Below are positions 11,431 through 21,282 of a DNA stretch of 64,000 nucleotides, piece by piece. Every line of letters begins with the position of its first letter. Position 1 is the stretch's first letter. This stretch comes from Osmia lignaria lignaria (taxonomy: Eukaryota; Arthropoda; Insecta; Hymenoptera; Megachilidae): positions 2,108,001-2,172,000 of the forward strand of contig NC_135037.1 of assembly GCF_051020975.1 (NCBI RefSeq), written 5' to 3'. Position numbers and translations under genes: made by a program. Under the pieces are notes generated by a model that was given only the letters and a program-made list of their open reading frames with translations, was not told the DNA's origin and did not search any database.

Positions 11431-13267
11431 ATGACGAGAAACGTTCCGTTCCTCTTCTTGGCATTGCTGTTCCTGTCGAATCGGTTCGACGCACGCGGTC
11501 ATCCGAGCGGCTTCCCCGAGAACGACGAAGGCGACGAGGAAGAACTCGCCGATTCTTGGTTTCTGGCTGATTTGAACGACGGAAGCGAGCACGACACTCG
11601 CCGAGACGAAGCACTGGAGAAATTGCAACAGGTCCGTCTTCAGTTTGATTTAGATTTGGGACACGTTAACCAATAATTGACGAAATCGTTGCAGGTCCTT
11701 GGTATACGAAGTAACGGGGAGAAAACGGGACGTCGTAAGATACCTCCTCAGTTTATGATGGAATTGTACAATAACGTGGCTGATCCGAGCGGTGTCACGC
11801 GAGGTAGAAATCCGTACAATGCCAAGGTTGTCCGCAGTTTCATCGAAAGAGGTAAACACGCCACCTCCTCTGTTTGAGCCCTCGTCGTTCGTAGAAGCCG
11901 TAGTTAAGGCAAATAATTTTCACAGATACATCCATGTCGCGTTTCTATTTCTTCAACATTACGGGGTTGGAAGTGAACGAATCTGTGCTGGAGGCAGAGC
12001 TTCATCTCTATCGTAAGAGGACACCCTTGAAATCCATGCATCAATCTACTTTGACGTATCCTTACTACTTGGTAAGTGCTCGTTGAACATTACTGATTTC
12101 TCAGGAAGTCATTTATCATCCGTGTTTCCGTTTAGATAAGAGTGTATCAAGTGTTGGACGAGAGAAGCCTTGATGAGCCGGATCTTCACAGGCTGTTGAA
12201 TGTCAGATATGTCGGCGCACACGCGTCTGGTTGGCAGGTACGTCTTGATATGAAAATTTCTTATATCAAACCGGCAATTCATAATCATCTTTTAACAGAT
12301 ATTCAACGTGAAGCAAGCAGTTCTTGCTTGGTTAACCGGTGAACCGAACCTGGGCCTTCTGGTAACAGCCTCCACTTTATCCGAGGATCAAGTGAGCGTG
12401 GAGTTTTATCGTCGTAACGAGTATCATCACAGCAAGCAACCGATTTTGGTGTTGTTCGACGACGACGGGAAGAATCATCGAGGTGACAAAAAGACGGTCC
12501 CCCGTTATTATACCTACGGCAACAACAACGAGATCGAAGGGGAAGTGTCTTACAACGATGACGAGGAGAAGATTGATCTGAAGAACGACAAAAGTTTGGA
12601 GAAACGAAAAGGTCAACCGGAAGAAGCTCGATGGCCGAGCGAGAACAACTCTGAATTTTTCCAGAGACAGAAAAGAACACAGGAAGGAGAGTCTGACACA
12701 GTGACAGAAGCTGTCCGAGAGAAACAGCATGCCGAAGATGCATCCAGAAGACGACGTAGAGGAATCTCCAAGGAGAAACTACAAGACGAAACGTCCCAGG
12801 AGATGTTAACGTCCATGGACGTTTATAAAAAAGCGATGAATCGGGAAATGCTCGGAGAAACTATTCTTCAGAGAGCGGTATCTCGATCCAGTGCGGAGCA
12901 TCGAGGAAAACGATCTATCAAAAGTCACGCCTCTGTTCAACAAAATGTTACCGAATGCTCGAGGCACGAGCTTTACGTGGATTTTAAAGAAATTGGTCTG
13001 TCTTCGTCTATCATTGCCCCAGTTGGTTATTCAGCTTATCACTGCAAAGGTATCTGCGAATCGCCATTGAGCCAGGATCAACAACCAACTAATCACGCGA
13101 CCATCCAAGGAATCGTTCACAAAATGGGCCTGGTGAAAGGGGTCGAAAGACCATGTTGCGTACCCACCAAACTTCTCGACACCACCATACTCTTCTTCGA
13201 CGACCACGAGAACGTTGTTTTGAAAAATTACCAAGATATGATCGCAGATCGTTGCGGATGTCATTAA
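11431..13267 (+). CDS. Admp: BMP-class TGF-beta ligand, probably ADMP-like
   Basis: Five exons, 11431..11631, 11695..11851, 11926..12071, 12136..12237 and 12299..13267, give a 524-residue prepropeptide. Residues 1-21 (MTRNVPFLFLALLFLSNRF) form a signal peptide. The propeptide has the BMP-type PPQFMMELYN motif and a long, charged insert in the last exon. A furin-type site HRGKR ends near residue 407, leaving a mature chain of about 117 residues. It has seven cysteines in TGF-beta spacing, including ECSRHELYVDF, YHCKGIC, PCCVPTKL and a terminal CGCH; YVDF, NHA and VVLKNYQDM are BMP/ADMP/Dpp-like. The family acts as secreted dimers on Ser/Thr kinase receptors in body-axis patterning. ADMP is preferred over Dpp and Gbb by impression only. 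Odd: the tryptophan pair usual after YVDF..IG is replaced (IGLSSSIIAP). The first donor is GTCCGT, weak but in phase. Confidence 0.88.
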
Positions 13268-15840
13268 CACCCTGCCTACTTGCTCGCAGATGATAATGGA
13301 CCACCAGTATATTGGCTTCCGGTTGGTAATTTGTTAAGTACCTTGCCGTTCAGAGTTCGTGGGACGAGTTGTTCTGTTCTTTTCCGCTGAGGAAGGAAGG
13401 AGAGACACGTCCTTTCTTCTTCTAGCTCATCTTTCGCTGAAAAAAGCAGTAGTTCGAGGAAGTCACAGTACGTTAAAAGATGTTGAAAGAAATGAGGAAT
13501 GCGTGTGCGTGTGCAAGAAGATTGGAATGTGTGTGTTAAAGAATGCATGTATCACGTAAAAAAAAAAAAAAAAAAAAAGAAAAAAACAAACAGAAGAAAA
13601 ATGGTAATTTTACGTATTAGTACGAGAGTCATTCCTAGAGATTCATGTGACGTCCCAACTTTTGTACATAAGAACATTCCTGAAACTCGCGTAGGATCAT
13701 ACCTTATCAATGATTATCACGTGTCTATATCGTATCCTGTATCGTCATTAAATTATTATAATCACACGTAGGGAATTAGTCGAATTGAACATTGTATATA
13801 ATGATGTATCTGAAACGTTAGAGTTATTTATATTTTAATTACGACAAATAAAACAAGTATTTAAGCTGATCCAGTATTTGCTCCCTGTTTCTCACCCCTC
13901 AACTTCGAGTCTATACCTTCCATATTTGGAAAGGTATCATTTCAATAAATAATAGCCATTAAAATAAACGAATGGCTAACACGGCAGAGTTCTTCCTTTT
14001 CTTTTCTGAAAGAAGAAAATTTCGTGGCGTGAAGCAAGGAAATCGAGGCGTAAATTTTACCAACGAGCCAATAAAATAAACGTGACGGTAGCAGTGGCCG
14101 AGACGATGACTTTGGCGCCACTGGATGCAGAAAGGCAGTCGTGGAATGTTAGTGCTACCGGTGTTAAATGCTACGCCTTCATTTTTTATTTTTCACCCTT
14201 CTACGTTCCTCGTATCGTTACGCTCGACGATTTACGAGTAAACAAACAAGATTGCATCGAGAATTTCTCTACAATTTTCATTCTATTCTGTTCGCAATTC
14301 TCGTTACGTTTCACTGTTTATTGATGAGGAAAAGTAAACAGATTAGTTTAATGACCCCGTTAGAATTGGATACGATATCAAGCTGGGTTTTCTACCATTG
14401 CTAATCAAGAAGAAGACGAGCGTAATGATTAAGAGATTTCGATCGACCACCTATGTCTTCCTGTTCATTCGTTAGTCTTCTTTCAATTGTAAATCTCCAC
14501 CCACGACCCCTACAGAGTCGGTCAATTTGTCTGGAATAATTCCAGTGTTTTCTACGCTATACAGCCGAACTGGTGACTCACTGTCCATAAATATATAAAC
14601 TTTTTTTGTTTATTTCTTGAGAGACAAACCCCTTTTATAGTCACTCTGACAATTACGATAAGAAACGTAAAGATAGTGGTATCAGGTGTGGGTTAGGGAT
14701 AAAAAGATAAATTTCGATGAATGCGATGAAAGGGGAGCGAAATGTCTCGTTTTCGCCACGGGGATTTGCATATTTCCAAGGGGACGCGATCGTTCGCGTG
14801 CCATCGTGCCGCATTCCGTGCGCGTGCATCTCCAGTTATATTTAATCCACGGTGGGTGTATTTTCGAATCTACCCGTCTAAAAATAAACGGAACGCGTTC
14901 CGTTGCATTCCACCGCTGTATTTAGATCCTTGGTATCGTAATACCAAAGGTTGTCCGATCCGTGGATGCGTGTAAATACTTTTCACTTATTTTCTCCTTT
15001 ACATATCCGGATACACTCGTAGTGGCCATCCGACGTAGGTCGTTCCAATTAGGTGACCGGAGGCGAAGGGAGGAGCAAAGAAGAATTTGTTTTTGCTATC
15101 AACAAAAATTGATCATAAAAATAGAATTGCTTGGTAGACGTACGTAGAGTGTTCGCGTCGCAGAATCGCATCCTACCTGAAGGAGGGTTAAGCCGACGTA
15201 CAGCAAAAGGGGGAGTAAAGGAGAAGAGCGTAGCGTGAAATGGAACGATGTAAGAGGAAAGAAGAAAAAGGAATAGAAGCGGAGCTGCGGCTAACGTAAG
15301 AAACCCTAAGCTGTGAACTGTACCGCCCGTACAATGACGTAGTGTTCTGTCATCCGGCGCGCTACCTCTCCAGCCTCTCCGCTACAACCGCTTGGGCCAT
15401 TATAGTGGGACAAGAACTTCACGAGTTCACAACTATACATATAGTGGTAGGCCTTTGAACGGTGCGCGCCTTGTGCCTCGTGCCCCGTGTTTCTTCCTTA
15501 CCTTTCCGTTCTTGTCTCTTCTTTTTTCGTTCCTCGCCACCTTTTGCCCGCGTTATCTTTCCCTTCCACTATATCGTTATTCTTCACCTGGCTCGGTTGT
15601 ATCGATGATCACGTTCACCTGGTCGATCGTACTTGACGCGTTGCGTTCGTAAACAAAGAGGCCGACGACCACGAGGGAACGTTCCTTGCCGCTCGAATTC
15701 GAATTCTTCCAGAAAGAAATAGAAACATCAGCGAAGAATGAAACGTCGAGCATTCAATCCGCCGATTCCATCGTTTACCTAAACATACATAAATCAACGG
15801 AAAGTTAACGATTTCAAAGTTGCTGCCAGGAACGAGCATT
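13268..15840 (+). other. BMP-gene 3' UTR and intergenic stretch
   Basis: The 3' UTR probably runs to about 13870, with a poly-A run at 13559-13577 inside it. Beyond that, 13870-15840 carries no exon I can support. 15300-15870 precedes the isthmin start and likely includes its promoter. Confidence 0.5.
13847..13852 (+). terminator. Polyadenylation signal of the BMP-ligand gene
   Basis: AATAAA about 580 bases after the stop codon at 13267, in an AT-rich tail. No canonical signal is seen closer to the stop. Confidence 0.5.
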
Positions 15841-15870
15841 ATGAGGAACGTGCACGCTGTTCGTCGATGA
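15841..15870 (+). promoter_or_regulatory. Short upstream ORF before the isthmin start
   Basis: ATG to TGA, ten codons, ending five bases before the isthmin ATG at 15876. If transcription starts upstream of it, it could lower initiation at the main start. Transcript extent is not known from the sequence. Confidence 0.4.
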
Positions 15871-15875
15871 CAAAC

Positions 15876-17644
15876 ATGAAGGCCTCGGTCTTGATTTATT
15901 GGATGTTCTTCTTCCAATCAATGTTAATCGCTTCGACGGTACACACGACAAGTTATCGGGTAAGTAATTTGAATTTTCAGCTGATTTTTGTTGATTTGAA
16001 ACTTCATTTAGAAGCCGATTGGTTGCTACGCTATTGAATGGTAAATGATCTTGCAACGAACGTTTCCAAGAAGTAGAAACGTTCGGTCTGTAGCGCCGAG
16101 CGTATCCCATTCCGCTCCATTCCATTCCAGCGTGTATTGCCGCGCGTCCCTTTACCCTTCGCAAGTCCGTATCTCATCCACGAGCCAAACATGGCCTCTT
16201 TTGATGTCGTACCGACTGTTGCCCTTCTCCGGTGCTGTCCACTGCTAGAGTCCCTTACGTGATTTTCTTCATACCCTCCTGCTTGACCTGTGGTACCTGC
16301 ACAAATTCTTTTCAAATCTTTGCTTTCTAGACAAATCACGAGGAAACGAGCAGAAAAGTGGAAGCAATCACGACCGAAGAATCAGTTTTGGGACTGTTTA
16401 ATCATTCTTCTTGGATGACTGTACCGATCAGAAGTAAAAGAAGCGGGGATATCGCAGAAGAAACAATAGCAACGAGACACTCGAAGCACCGGAAACGGCG
16501 TCGCTGCAGAAATCGACCAGCGTGTTTCCGGGCTACATCTTCCAGCCGACTGTTCCCCTCGCGAAACAACAACACGGAGCAGAAAGCTAAAAGCGAAGAT
16601 TATGATATTACTGAAGCCATCGAAGAGAAAAGTAGGCTCGATGCAAAGGATAGAACTATTGTTACGAATAAAAATACCTCCATCGTTGACAATGCAGCAG
16701 AATCTGATCTGCTAGATACGTACGATGAACGAGTTCTTTCGGATGAGATTGAGTTCGAGAAGACAGAAGCATCTTTCAGAGCGAAAGGTCAAACGAAGAA
16801 GAACGAAGTTGGAGAGAACGTCGATTACGAAGAAGACGTATCGCCATTTTATATTGAGGATCAAGTTGAAATGCCTGAGAGTTTGGGTGCCCTGTTGAGT
16901 AAATTGTTTCAGAGTCTACGAAACGCTTCAGCCACGGAGAGCCACGACATTTTTAAGGAATTGAACTTCGTAAACGCGACAAACGAAGATCCTTGTCAAA
17001 AGTGGTTGAACAGCAAAGATAAACTGGAGAAAGTGTTCTTAGGTGAGAAATCAACATCCTTCCGGTACCCCTGACCTCCATCAATTTTTTTTATCTAAAG
17101 TTTACAATGATATTACAGGTGGTTTAGTCTCGCTACCCTCCTGTCCATGCGAGTACCCTAGTAACATCTTTTACGAGGACAAGATTTGGGACGAAAAGCA
17201 GAAGAAGTATTTCAGATGGCGGGACGTAAGCGGAAATTCTCAGAGGCTGGATATTTACAAACCAGGAGCCACTTACTGCATACGTTCTTTGCTGACGCAA
17301 GGAAGCGGAAGTGCCGCGGCACAGCATTGCTGCTATGATCGCAGTAGGAAACTCCTGACACGTGGTTCCGGTGCAGGCACTACAAACTTTGTCAGTCCGG
17401 AAATATCACCCATACTGCACGAAAGAATTGACATACTACCCTGGAGATTGTGCAAGGGAGACTTTTCTAGGTTTCGAGCTCAAAAGAATTTTTCTGAACA
17501 TTTTATTGGGATAATTCCATACTAATGTAGTTTCTGTTCGTTAGGTACAACGGGGTGAGGCCACCAAACAATGACAACAGCTGCGAAGCGAATCCTGATG
17601 ACGAAGAATACCAACGACAAATAGACAATACTAAATACTATTAG
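15876..17644 (+). CDS. ISM: Isthmin (secreted AMOP-domain protein)
   Basis: Four exons, 15876..15959, 16331..17042, 17119..17470 and 17545..17644, give 415 residues. Exon 1 encodes a signal peptide (MKASVLIYWMFFFQSMLIA). Residues 29-245 are charged and low in complexity, with a basic cluster KHRKRRRCRNR. An AMOP domain follows from about residue 250 to 395: DPCQKWL, SLPSCPCEYPS, FRWRDVSG, IYKPGATYCIRSLL, AAQHCCYD, LLTRGSGAGT, DILPWRLCKGDFSRYN and a tail RPPNNDNSCEANPDDEEY. That order is diagnostic for isthmins. Vertebrate isthmins carry a TSP1 repeat just before AMOP; I see no WxxW...CS pattern, so it is absent or highly diverged. Isthmin-1 has been described as an angiogenesis modulator and Nodal-pathway antagonist in vertebrates; a role here is inference. 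It follows the BMP-ligand gene on the same strand. Confidence 0.92.
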
Positions 17645-17761
17645 ATTTTAAGATTCTTCGAATACGATTATTTACCATAATGGGCTATTTTTGATAATCC
17701 ACAATAAGACTGTATTTACCGAATTAATTTTATGTTTAAGTGACTTCTCTGCGATGCAAGA

Positions 17762-17767
17762 AATAAA
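17762..17767 (+). terminator. Polyadenylation signal of isthmin
   Basis: AATAAA about 120 bases downstream of the isthmin stop codon. The gap of roughly 360 bases to IFT43 contains nothing else recognisable. Confidence 0.5.
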
Positions 17768-18005
17768 GAAGATAAACGAAGTAATGATACATATCGATAT
17801 ACATAATTTCAGTAACCTTACCGACAGATTTCTGGTAGTTGAGTTCTATGGTCATAATTCAGCGCTTTGGTGTCAGGTAGCGTTGATTGCTGTTTCTTAT
17901 GGCGGACTAGCAGGAAGACGCTAGTTGTTATGGTTACTGCCTACAAACACAGGTTCTGTCAAGCAAAGTATCTCTGAATATACATTCCACGGATCTTGAA
18001 ATTCA

Positions 18006-18990
18006 ATGGACTGGACTACGGAATTAGAAATAACCTCAAAAAAGGTAAGTCATTACACTTTTCTACTTTGTATCTTTTGGGTAATTTACTACAGGACGTG
18101 TTTGGCATTGTATTGAATATACCTGTATATTTACATATATATGTCCTTTTAGTAGAGGTTTAATTTTCAGCTTTTACCTCGTCTTGGCAGACGATCGACG
18201 CAAAGTAATGTACAAGAAGAGTCCAGGTTCGATGATGACCTTTTGGATAGTCCGGTATCGCTATCTTCCGGAAGATCTGCGCAACCACCGGTAGTTCCAC
18301 CGCGCACCAGGAAAACCGGATGGGGCGACGAACTGAAAAGCGGGAAGTAAGCTCTTTTTTATAACATTCTTATGTATATTTCTGTATCTCGCTATTTCTC
18401 TTAATTACTTTTTTGTGTTTCTTCAAAATCCAGAACTCGAGGATCCTCGAATCTTATTGAACAGTGAGTATAGTAGATCTAATTAAAGATTCAGATATCT
18501 ATAGTCACTGATAGACTGTTTTTTAGGGAACGTTCCCGAATTACAGAAAAAGATGAAGTGGTTGATGGTAAGATCACTACTTTTAATTATTTAAACATTT
18601 AATGTTACTTAAATTTCACATGCTATTTATAGACATCCCTATTATACCGGATTTGGATGAAATTCAGGAGGATAATGCTTTGTCCGATATAAATGCACCT
18701 AAGTAGGTATAGTTATCAAGTTCTACTTGTTCGTCTAATTACTTAGCCGTAACTCATTACGTTATAGGGTTAATGTGAATAGAGTTGCTGCGTATAAAGA
18801 ACTCGATACGGATTTGGTGAAGAACGCTGCATTCACGTCTTTGGATGGTGTTAATCTATCTCTACTAGCGGAGAAATTGTACAATGAAAATCTTGTGAAA
18901 GAACCGGATGAAGTATGGAACTGGAATCTTCTGTTCACTCAGGTTGCTTCTGAAGTGAACAGTGAAATGCAGAAAAAAATTCCGACATAA
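18006..18990 (+). CDS. IFT43: Intraflagellar transport protein 43
   Basis: Six small exons, 18006..18044, 18171..18346, 18434..18463, 18527..18567, 18633..18702 and 18768..18990, join in frame to give 192 residues. IFT43 is a subunit of the IFT-A complex that drives retrograde transport in cilia, bound to IFT121 and IFT139. The N-terminal half is disordered and Ser/Pro-rich, with RRSTQSN and TRKTGWGDELK, typical of the family. The conserved C-terminal region reads DIPIIPDLDEIQED, NRVAAYKELDTDL, FTSLDGVNLSLLAEKL and DEVWNWNLLFTQVASE. The start is the ATG immediately before the first donor, giving MDWTTELEITSKK. One exon is only 30 bases. In insects IFT is expected mainly in ciliated sensory neurons. 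Recognition rests on the C-terminal motif and I am fairly sure of it. Confidence 0.9.
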
Positions 18991-19891
18991 ATGTTAATAC
19001 TTATAATCATTCTATTTTTTATTATAAAAAATAAAATAAAAACATGTTAAGAAATGGTAGATTTTTTGTTCATAATTATACCCATTTGATTAATAAAAAT
19101 TTTCAAATTAATTAAAAAAAAAATAATGGCATACTGCTATCTGCAAGTGCCTGTATATGGAAGCGACAAATTACAACCTCGTCGACCTATTCGATTGCCC
19201 CCCAATTTGGAAATCGCGGTAGTTCGAGGAGCGACGTGAAGACTCGACCGTGCAGGCGTGCAAATCCGAGGTGAATATTAAAAACACCACGAACTTGCAC
19301 GCGCAATCGGGAGCCGAACACAAGCTACTTGAAGCGACCACGTGACAACACCCACTGAGCAGATCTGCCATATATTTCTACGTTAGCGATCAATGTTCAG
19401 CTGTGCCATCACTAGCACACACTTCCGAAAGAGGTGCTTTGCTTCCTCTTTATAAAGGAAAATCATGGCTTACGAGTACTAGCGAGAAAAGTGGGCCGCC
19501 ATGTTGTATCGCACACTGTCAAATTTATAAAATAGAAGTAATATTTCCCAATAAGAACAATACTATACAATTTATAATAAATTTATTTATGTAACAAACC
19601 TATTTTATACCTAATTATTGAATAATGAGAAAAGTTACGTTTGCAACTTTAAGGTAAAAGCCACCTAGCGGAAAGTAGAAGAACTACATACTACCATTAA
19701 TCGATATCTCGAACGATTGATGGATGCTGCGAGAATCGAGTCTCATGGCGTACGAATTTGAAATTAGCAGAATCGTCAAATAACCTACTTATGTTAACAT
19801 TAATTTTATTCGTAAGTTTAAACAAACTACGAAATTAATTTGTATCCATGGGAAGTTGATACTATTTTAAAAAGATCTGATATATCACAAA
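18991..19891. other. Intergenic stretch between IFT43 and Tom40-like gene
   Basis: AATAAA signals at 19030-19040 fit the IFT43 3' end. No exon is supported afterwards; 19130-19520 is locally GC-richer and may be promoter sequence for the Tom40-like gene or for an untranslated first exon. Confidence 0.5.
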
Positions 19892-20860
19892 ATGGGCACG
19901 GTACACGCGTCAGCGACCAAAGCAGACGATCCAAACATAATATGTCACGATGACGAATGTGTACCATGTACAAATCCGGAACATAAGGGGCCAGGAAACC
20001 CTGGGAGTTTCGAAGACATTCATAAAAAAGTTAAGGACGTTTATCCACAAAATTTTGAAGGAGCGCGACTCAACATCAAGAAAATACTTAGCGAACATTT
20101 CAATGTAACACACTCAATTACCCTTAGCGCGGTTACTCCTTCTGGATATAAACTTGGTACAAAATACGTTGGTACCAAAATGGTGGGCTTAACTGAAAAA
20201 TATCCTATTGCTATTGGAGAAATTTCACCGAATGGAAATCTAACCGCCTCGTTCGTACATACATTAGGATGTAGATTTAGGTATAAATTGTCAGCACAAA
20301 TTGCTGATGGAAAATGCAAAGCCTCAAGCTCCAGTTTGGAATATAGGGGGAATGATTACACGGTAGCGGTTATTCTGGCAAATCCAAAATTTACAAAAAG
20401 GCATGGGACAGTGGTAATGCACTTTTTACAAGCGATTACATCAAGAATTACATTAGGAGCTGAAATTGCATGCCTTCGTGGAACAAAAGTTCCAGGCGGT
20501 CAACAAACGGTTATGTGCATGGCCTTTAGATACAGTACGGGACTTACAACGTTATCTGGTACTATAGGCGAAGCGGGATTACACCTTTGCTATCATCGCA
20601 AGACCAGTTCACAATTGGAAATCGGTGTCGAAATTGAAACGAACGTAAGGACTCATCACTCCGTTGGTACCATAGTGTATCAAGTAAACGTGCCGCATGC
20701 AGATCTTATTTTCCGTGGCATCGTGAATTCAGAAACTACAGTTGGTGGTGTTTTCGAGAAGAAATTATACCCCCTACCGGAATCTTCGTTGATTATTAGC
20801 GGACTTCTAAATCACAAGAAACAACAATTTCGCGTGGGCGTCGGTCTCAATATTGGGTAA
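19892..20860 (+). CDS. Tom40: Tom40-like mitochondrial import channel, intronless
   Basis: One uninterrupted exon encodes 322 residues. Tom40 is the beta-barrel pore of the outer mitochondrial membrane through which nearly all imported precursors pass. The family pattern is clear: PGSFEDIHKKVKDVYPQNFEGARL, VTHSITLSAVTPSGYKLGTKYVGTK, alternating beta-strand hydrophobics, and the C-terminal GVFEKKLYPLPESSLIISGLLNHKK with FRVGVGLNIG as the sorting strand. The start gives a short N-terminus with CHDDECVPCTNPEHKGPGNPG. Several canonical positions look diverged, and all other long genes here have introns. Both facts suggest a retroposed paralog, like the extra Tom40 copies known in flies, rather than the main Tom40 gene. 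No poly-A remnant or flanking repeat is obvious, so the copy would be old. Confidence 0.9.
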   Translation: MGTVHASATKADDPNIICHDDECVPCTNPEHKGPGNPGSFEDIHKKVKDVYPQNFEGARLNIKKILSEHFNVTHSITLSAVTPSGYKLGTKYVGTKMVGLTEKYPIAIGEISPNGNLTASFVHTLGCRFRYKLSAQIADGKCKASSSSLEYRGNDYTVAVILANPKFTKRHGTVVMHFLQAITSRITLGAEIACLRGTKVPGGQQTVMCMAFRYSTGLTTLSGTIGEAGLHLCYHRKTSSQLEIGVEIETNVRTHHSVGTIVYQVNVPHADLIFRGIVNSETTVGGVFEKKLYPLPESSLIISGLLNHKKQQFRVGVGLNIG

Positions 20861-21282
20861 AGATAATGGACCTAGCGTTATTAACTTGGATTGAATGCAT
20901 GTAAAGATCATCGTCTTCGGAGCATGAGAAATGAATACGATGATAAGACTGATTAACGTTAAGACGATTTTAATTGTTCCTTTCAAAAGCTTACAGAGTG
21001 AAAAAACCTTACATACATTACAACCTCCGTTGCACGATAATTCGTGTTATTACGTATAGAATACGATAGATCTGAACAACTGTTACGTTTACACAATTAT
21101 TTTAAAGTGCGTCAAGACTTTGAAGTATAACGTTAATTTATTGGTATACATTGAGTTCTAAAAATCAAAGTTTCATCTAACCTGGTTGAAACTAAATGCA
21201 AGTGTCCAGCACTCTAATACTGTCTCCTTCATCATCAAATTTATTTTACTGGACAACATTTGTAATCGTTAATTGAATTATT

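Noticed and set aside
12303..12743. 146-codon minus-strand frame.
   Set aside because: Antisense shadow of the BMP-ligand last exon; the plus strand has the clear propeptide and TGF-beta domain.
13559..13590. Poly-A run as a sign of a retroposed copy.
   Set aside because: It lies inside the 3' UTR of an intron-containing gene, with no target duplication visible.
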